DNA of 64,000 nt from Rossellomorea sp036867415 (GTDB lineage: Bacteria > Bacillota > Bacilli > Bacillales > Bacillaceae_B): positions 1 through 64,000 of the forward strand of contig NZ_JBAJHU010000008.1 of NCBI RefSeq assembly GCF_036867415.1, read 5' to 3'. The translations under genes were made by a program, and so were the position numbers. Each line of letters opens with the position of its first letter. Position 1 is the stretch's first letter. Below, piece by piece: positions 61,116-64,000 of the stretch. The notes below the pieces were generated by a model. The model ran no database searches. It was not told where the DNA came from and was given only the letters and a program-made list of their open reading frames with translations.

Positions 61116-63380
61116 ATGTTTAGAAAAAACAACCTTCAAGAAATTATAGAACATTTCAAAAAAGACGACCAATTCAATAAACAAATCATACACTGGCATA
61201 CTATAGATGAAAAGCCTGCAAAGCTTGTGGATATCCCCGAAGAGGTTGACACAAGAATTAAAAATGCTTTGAATGGCAGAGGAATCGACAAGCTCTACAC
61301 CCATCAGCATGATGCATTTAAGCTGGCATTAAAGGGAAAGAGTTTTACGGCGGTGACCCCGACAGCATCAGGTAAAACATTATGTTATAACCTTCCTGTT
61401 TTGCAAACGGTCATGGAAGATCAAAACGCAAGAGCACTATATATCTTTCCGACAAAAGCCCTTGCCCAGGATCAGAAGAGCGAACTGAACGAAATCATCT
61501 CCGACGCGGGTGCTTCCATCAATAGCTATACATACGACGGCGACACATCGGCCAACATCAGGCAAAAGGTCAGAAAAGCGGGACATATCGTGATCACCAA
61601 TCCGGATATGCTTCATTCAGCCATTCTTCCTCATCATACAAAGTGGGTTTCACTATTTGAAAACCTTAAATATGTGATCATCGATGAACTGCATATCTAC
61701 AGAGGGGTATTTGGTTCCCATGTGAGCAATGTGATCAGAAGGCTGAAACGGATATGCGAGTTCTACGGGGCTTCGCCTGTTTTCATCTGTACATCTGCAA
61801 CGATCGCCAATCCTAAAGAACTGGCTGAACATCTTACCGGATCTGAAATGGAGCTTATCGATAAGAATGGTGCACCCAGTGCAAAGAAACATTTTGTTTT
61901 CTATAATCCACCGATCGTAAACAAACCCTTGAATATACGGAGAAGTGCAACCCTGGAAGTGCGCAGGATTGCCGGTGAACTTCTGAAGAATAAAATACAG
62001 ACGATCGTATTCGCTCGCAGCAGGGTCAGGGTGGAAATCATCCTCACCTATTTACAGGAGTTGGTAAAGGGACATTTAGGAGCGAAATCGATTCAGGGAT
62101 ATAGAGGCGGTTACCTGCCTACTCAGAGAAGGGAAATAGAGAAAGGGCTGCGTTCCGGCGATATTTATGGCGTAGTCAGCACGAATGCACTTGAACTCGG
62201 GGTGGATATCGGGCAGTTGCAGGTATGTATCATGACGGGTTATCCGGGAACGATTGCAAGTGCATGGCAGCAGGCGGGAAGAGCGGGGAGAAGACATGGT
62301 GAATCACTGGTGATCATGGTGGCAAGCTCCAGTCCGCTCGACCAATTCATCATCGATCATCCCGATTATTTCTTCGGACAGTCCCCTGAAACAGCAAGGA
62401 TCAATCCTGATAACTTAATCATCCTGATCGATCACCTTAAGTGTGCAGCTTATGAGCTTCCTTTTAAGGATGGAGAGCGATTCGGGTCACATGATGTGGA
62501 AGACATCCTTGAATTTCTGGCCGAGGAGAAGCTTCTTCATAAGAACGGGGATAAGTGGTATTGGATGAATGACGTATTCCCTGCTCACAACATAAGCCTT
62601 CGTTCAGCTTCACAGGAAAATGTGATCATTATCGATCAAACAGATTGTGCAGCGGTGAAAGTAATCGGGGAAATGGATCGCTTCTCTGCCATGACACTTC
62701 TCCATGATGAAGCCATTTATTTGCATCAGGGCATTCAATATCAGGTGGAAAAACTGGATTGGGAAGAAAAGAAGGCATTTGTCAGGGAAGTGGATGTCGA
62801 TTACTTTACAGATGCCAACCTGGCCGTACAGCTGCGGGTATTGGAAACGGATAAACAAAGAGATACCGGCTCCTGCGAAATCGCTTATGGTGATGTCACT
62901 GTACAGGCGATGGCAACGATATTCAAGAAAATAAAGTTCGATACGCATGAAAATATCGGATCTGGACCAATCCATTTACCAGAGGAAGAACTTCATACCA
63001 ACTCCAGCTGGATTTCCCTGAGCGACAGTTCAGCTTTCACACAGCAACGGTTGGAAGAAGGGTTGATCGGGGCTGCTCAAAGCTTAAAATCCATCATTCC
63101 GCTCTATGTAATGTGCGATCCGAGTGATATCTTCGTCGTCCCTCAGGTGAAAGCCGCACACAATGATAAACCGACGGTATTTATTTATGACAGATATCCG
63201 GGCGGCATCGGCTTAAGCGAAAAAGTATATGAGAAAATTGAACAGATTCTTTCTGAAGCAAGAAGCCTCATTGAAATCTGTCCATGTCAATCAGGCTGTC
63301 CATCATGCATTGGCACAGAATATTCCATGAAAACGGCAAAAAGTGATACGCTGAAACTGCTCGATTTATTCATCCACTAG
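61116..63380 (+). CDS. mrfA: DEAD/DEAH-box helicase MrfA (YprA)
   Basis: The 754-residue superfamily 2 helicase repairs mitomycin-type DNA damage in B. subtilis with MrfB. Visible: Walker A TPTASGKT (81-88), DELH in the Walker B site, SAT, a QxxGRAGR motif VI, and a C-terminal DUF1998 domain with four cysteines in CPCQSGCPSCIG that form a metal site. ATG at 61116 follows TTAGAGGTGAAG; upstream in-frame ATG has no site. It is followed by mrfB 20 bases later. Confidence 0.95.
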   Translation: MFRKNNLQEIIEHFKKDDQFNKQIIHWHTIDEKPAKLVDIPEEVDTRIKNALNGRGIDKLYTHQHDAFKLALKGKSFTAVTPTASGKTLCYNLPVLQTVMEDQNARALYIFPTKALAQDQKSELNEIISDAGASINSYTYDGDTSANIRQKVRKAGHIVITNPDMLHSAILPHHTKWVSLFENLKYVIIDELHIYRGVFGSHVSNVIRRLKRICEFYGASPVFICTSATIANPKELAEHLTGSEMELIDKNGAPSAKKHFVFYNPPIVNKPLNIRRSATLEVRRIAGELLKNKIQTIVFARSRVRVEIILTYLQELVKGHLGAKSIQGYRGGYLPTQRREIEKGLRSGDIYGVVSTNALELGVDIGQLQVCIMTGYPGTIASAWQQAGRAGRRHGESLVIMVASSSPLDQFIIDHPDYFFGQSPETARINPDNLIILIDHLKCAAYELPFKDGERFGSHDVEDILEFLAEEKLLHKNGDKWYWMNDVFPAHNISLRSASQENVIIIDQTDCAAVKVIGEMDRFSAMTLLHDEAIYLHQGIQYQVEKLDWEEKKAFVREVDVDYFTDANLAVQLRVLETDKQRDTGSCEIAYGDVTVQAMATIFKKIKFDTHENIGSGPIHLPEEELHTNSSWISLSDSSAFTQQRLEEGLIGAAQSLKSIIPLYVMCDPSDIFVVPQVKAAHNDKPTVFIYDRYPGGIGLSEKVYEKIEQILSEARSLIEICPCQSGCPSCIGTEYSMKTAKSDTLKLLDLFIH

Positions 63381-63400
63381 AGGAAGGGAGGAGGGAGACA

Positions 63401-64000
63401 GTGTCCCTGAAAAACAAACTGAACAGAATGAAAAAACACATTGTAAGGGAGAACGAAGAGAATGAAAGGGAAAAAGGAAGTTCGGTTGATCTTTCGAAAG
63501 CTGATCTTCCTCATAAAGACAGATGGAAAGAAAATGGGACTGCAACCTATTTTGTGGATGAAGATTATTGCCTTATAAGGGAAAAAAGGTACCCTTTAAA
63601 GCACCGGCACGGCAAATATACATTTGAAGATCTTGTGAAGGCGGTTGCAGCCTGGCAGCAATTTCACGGTTCCCATCCTTTATCCTCAAAGGGACTGGCA
63701 CCTGACGATTTGTTCTTCTTTGATACCGAAACAACAGGTCTCGGAGGAGGGGTCGGCAATACCATCTTTTTACTTGGGCACGGAAGAATTGAAGGAGATG
63801 AAGTAATTATTACACAGCACTTTCTTCCTCAACCTGGCAGTGAGATCCCTCTCTATCACAGTTTCTTGAATACTGTCGATTATAACACCCTTGTAACATA
63901 TAACGGGAAAGCCTTTGATTGGCCACAGGTTAAAACAAGGCACACATTAATCAAGGAACACGTTCCCAAGCTGCCTTCGTTTGGACATTTTGATTTATAT
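63401..64000 (+). CDS. mrfB: MrfB (YprB) exonuclease, cut at the window end
   Basis: GTG at 63401, with GGGAGGAGGG upstream, opens a frame that stays open to the window end (200 residues visible, no stop). A basic, low-complexity start (to about 40) is followed by an RNase H-like exonuclease with DTETTGLGGG near 110 and the later YNGKAFDWP (exo II motif). This matches MrfB, a metal-dependent exonuclease working with MrfA. The C-terminal part, with TPR-like segments, is beyond the window. Confidence 0.92.
   Translation, partial: MSLKNKLNRMKKHIVRENEENEREKGSSVDLSKADLPHKDRWKENGTATYFVDEDYCLIREKRYPLKHRHGKYTFEDLVKAVAAWQQFHGSHPLSSKGLAPDDLFFFDTETTGLGGGVGNTIFLLGHGRIEGDEVIITQHFLPQPGSEIPLYHSFLNTVDYNTLVTYNGKAFDWPQVKTRHTLIKEHVPKLPSFGHFDLY

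Overview
The window is a 64 kb chromosomal segment of a low-to-medium GC, endospore-forming member of the Bacillaceae. The gene order follows the Bacillus subtilis ypfA-to-yprB segment almost gene for gene, and sporulation genes (spoIVA, seaA-type YIEGIA gene, sspM, ypjB) are present. Genus assignment from memory is tentative: a Bacillus-like or Rossellomorea-like marine or soil relative. Nothing in the window looks like a prophage, plasmid, CRISPR array or complete insertion sequence. No rRNA or tRNA genes were recognised.

Layout. 0-7 kb: a truncated interspersed repeat, then ypfA (PilZ), ypfB, cmk, plsC, ypfD (four S1 domains), fni, ypzI and a spore-associated trio (yphA, YIEGIA protein, its small partner). 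7-13 kb: der, gpsA, yphE, yphF, spoIVA and hbs. 13-17.5 kb: folE-mtrB, then the heptaprenyl/menaquinone set hepS-menG-hepT and ndk. 17.7-27.5 kb: the aromatic 'supraoperon' cheR-aroC-aroB-aroH-hisC-tyrA-aroA followed by an unassigned protein and the TPR protein YpiA. The trpEDCFBA block found between aroH and hisC in B. subtilis is absent here. 27.5-33 kb: ypiB, ypiF, the cytochrome bc genes qcrABC, ypjA, ypjB and a zinc metallopeptidase. 33-42 kb: ypjC (reverse), ypjD, dapB, mgsA, the bacillithiol genes bshB1-bshA, cca, birA and the pantothenate operon panBCD behind a structured leader. 42-52 kb: a composite nested repeat, dinG, a degenerate metallo-beta-lactamase-like protein, ypmA, ypmB, aspB, asnS, dnaD, nth and ypoC. 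52-56.6 kb: an array of small hairpins, then ponA and recU on the reverse strand. 56.6-64 kb: yppC, sspM, yppD, yppE, yppF, yppG, a small heat shock protein, an alpha/beta hydrolase, and the mitomycin-repair pair mrfA-mrfB, the latter cut by the window end.

How the genes work together. Quinone synthesis (hepS-menG-hepT) and shikimate genes supply menaquinone and aromatic amino acids, and the menaquinol is oxidised by QcrABC. BshB1-BshA make the core of bacillithiol. PanBCD and BirA serve coenzyme A and biotin metabolism. DinG, Nth, RecU and MrfAB are DNA-repair functions, and DnaD loads the replication machinery. PonA and RecU form the usual cell-wall/chromosome-segregation pair.

Most of the window is conserved core genome. 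The points most worth a second look are: (i) a composite repeat in which one structured repeat sits inside another (42.42-42.66 kb), with a truncated copy at the window start and a short deletion derivative at 50.2 kb; (ii) a cluster of four related AAGGGGA-type hairpins between ypoC and ponA; (iii) two proteins that look like enzyme folds without their metal ligands (25.2 kb amidohydrolase-like, 45.8 kb MBL-like); (iv) a long panBCD leader with a terminator-like hairpin; and (v) TRAP (mtrB) kept next to a supraoperon with no trp genes.
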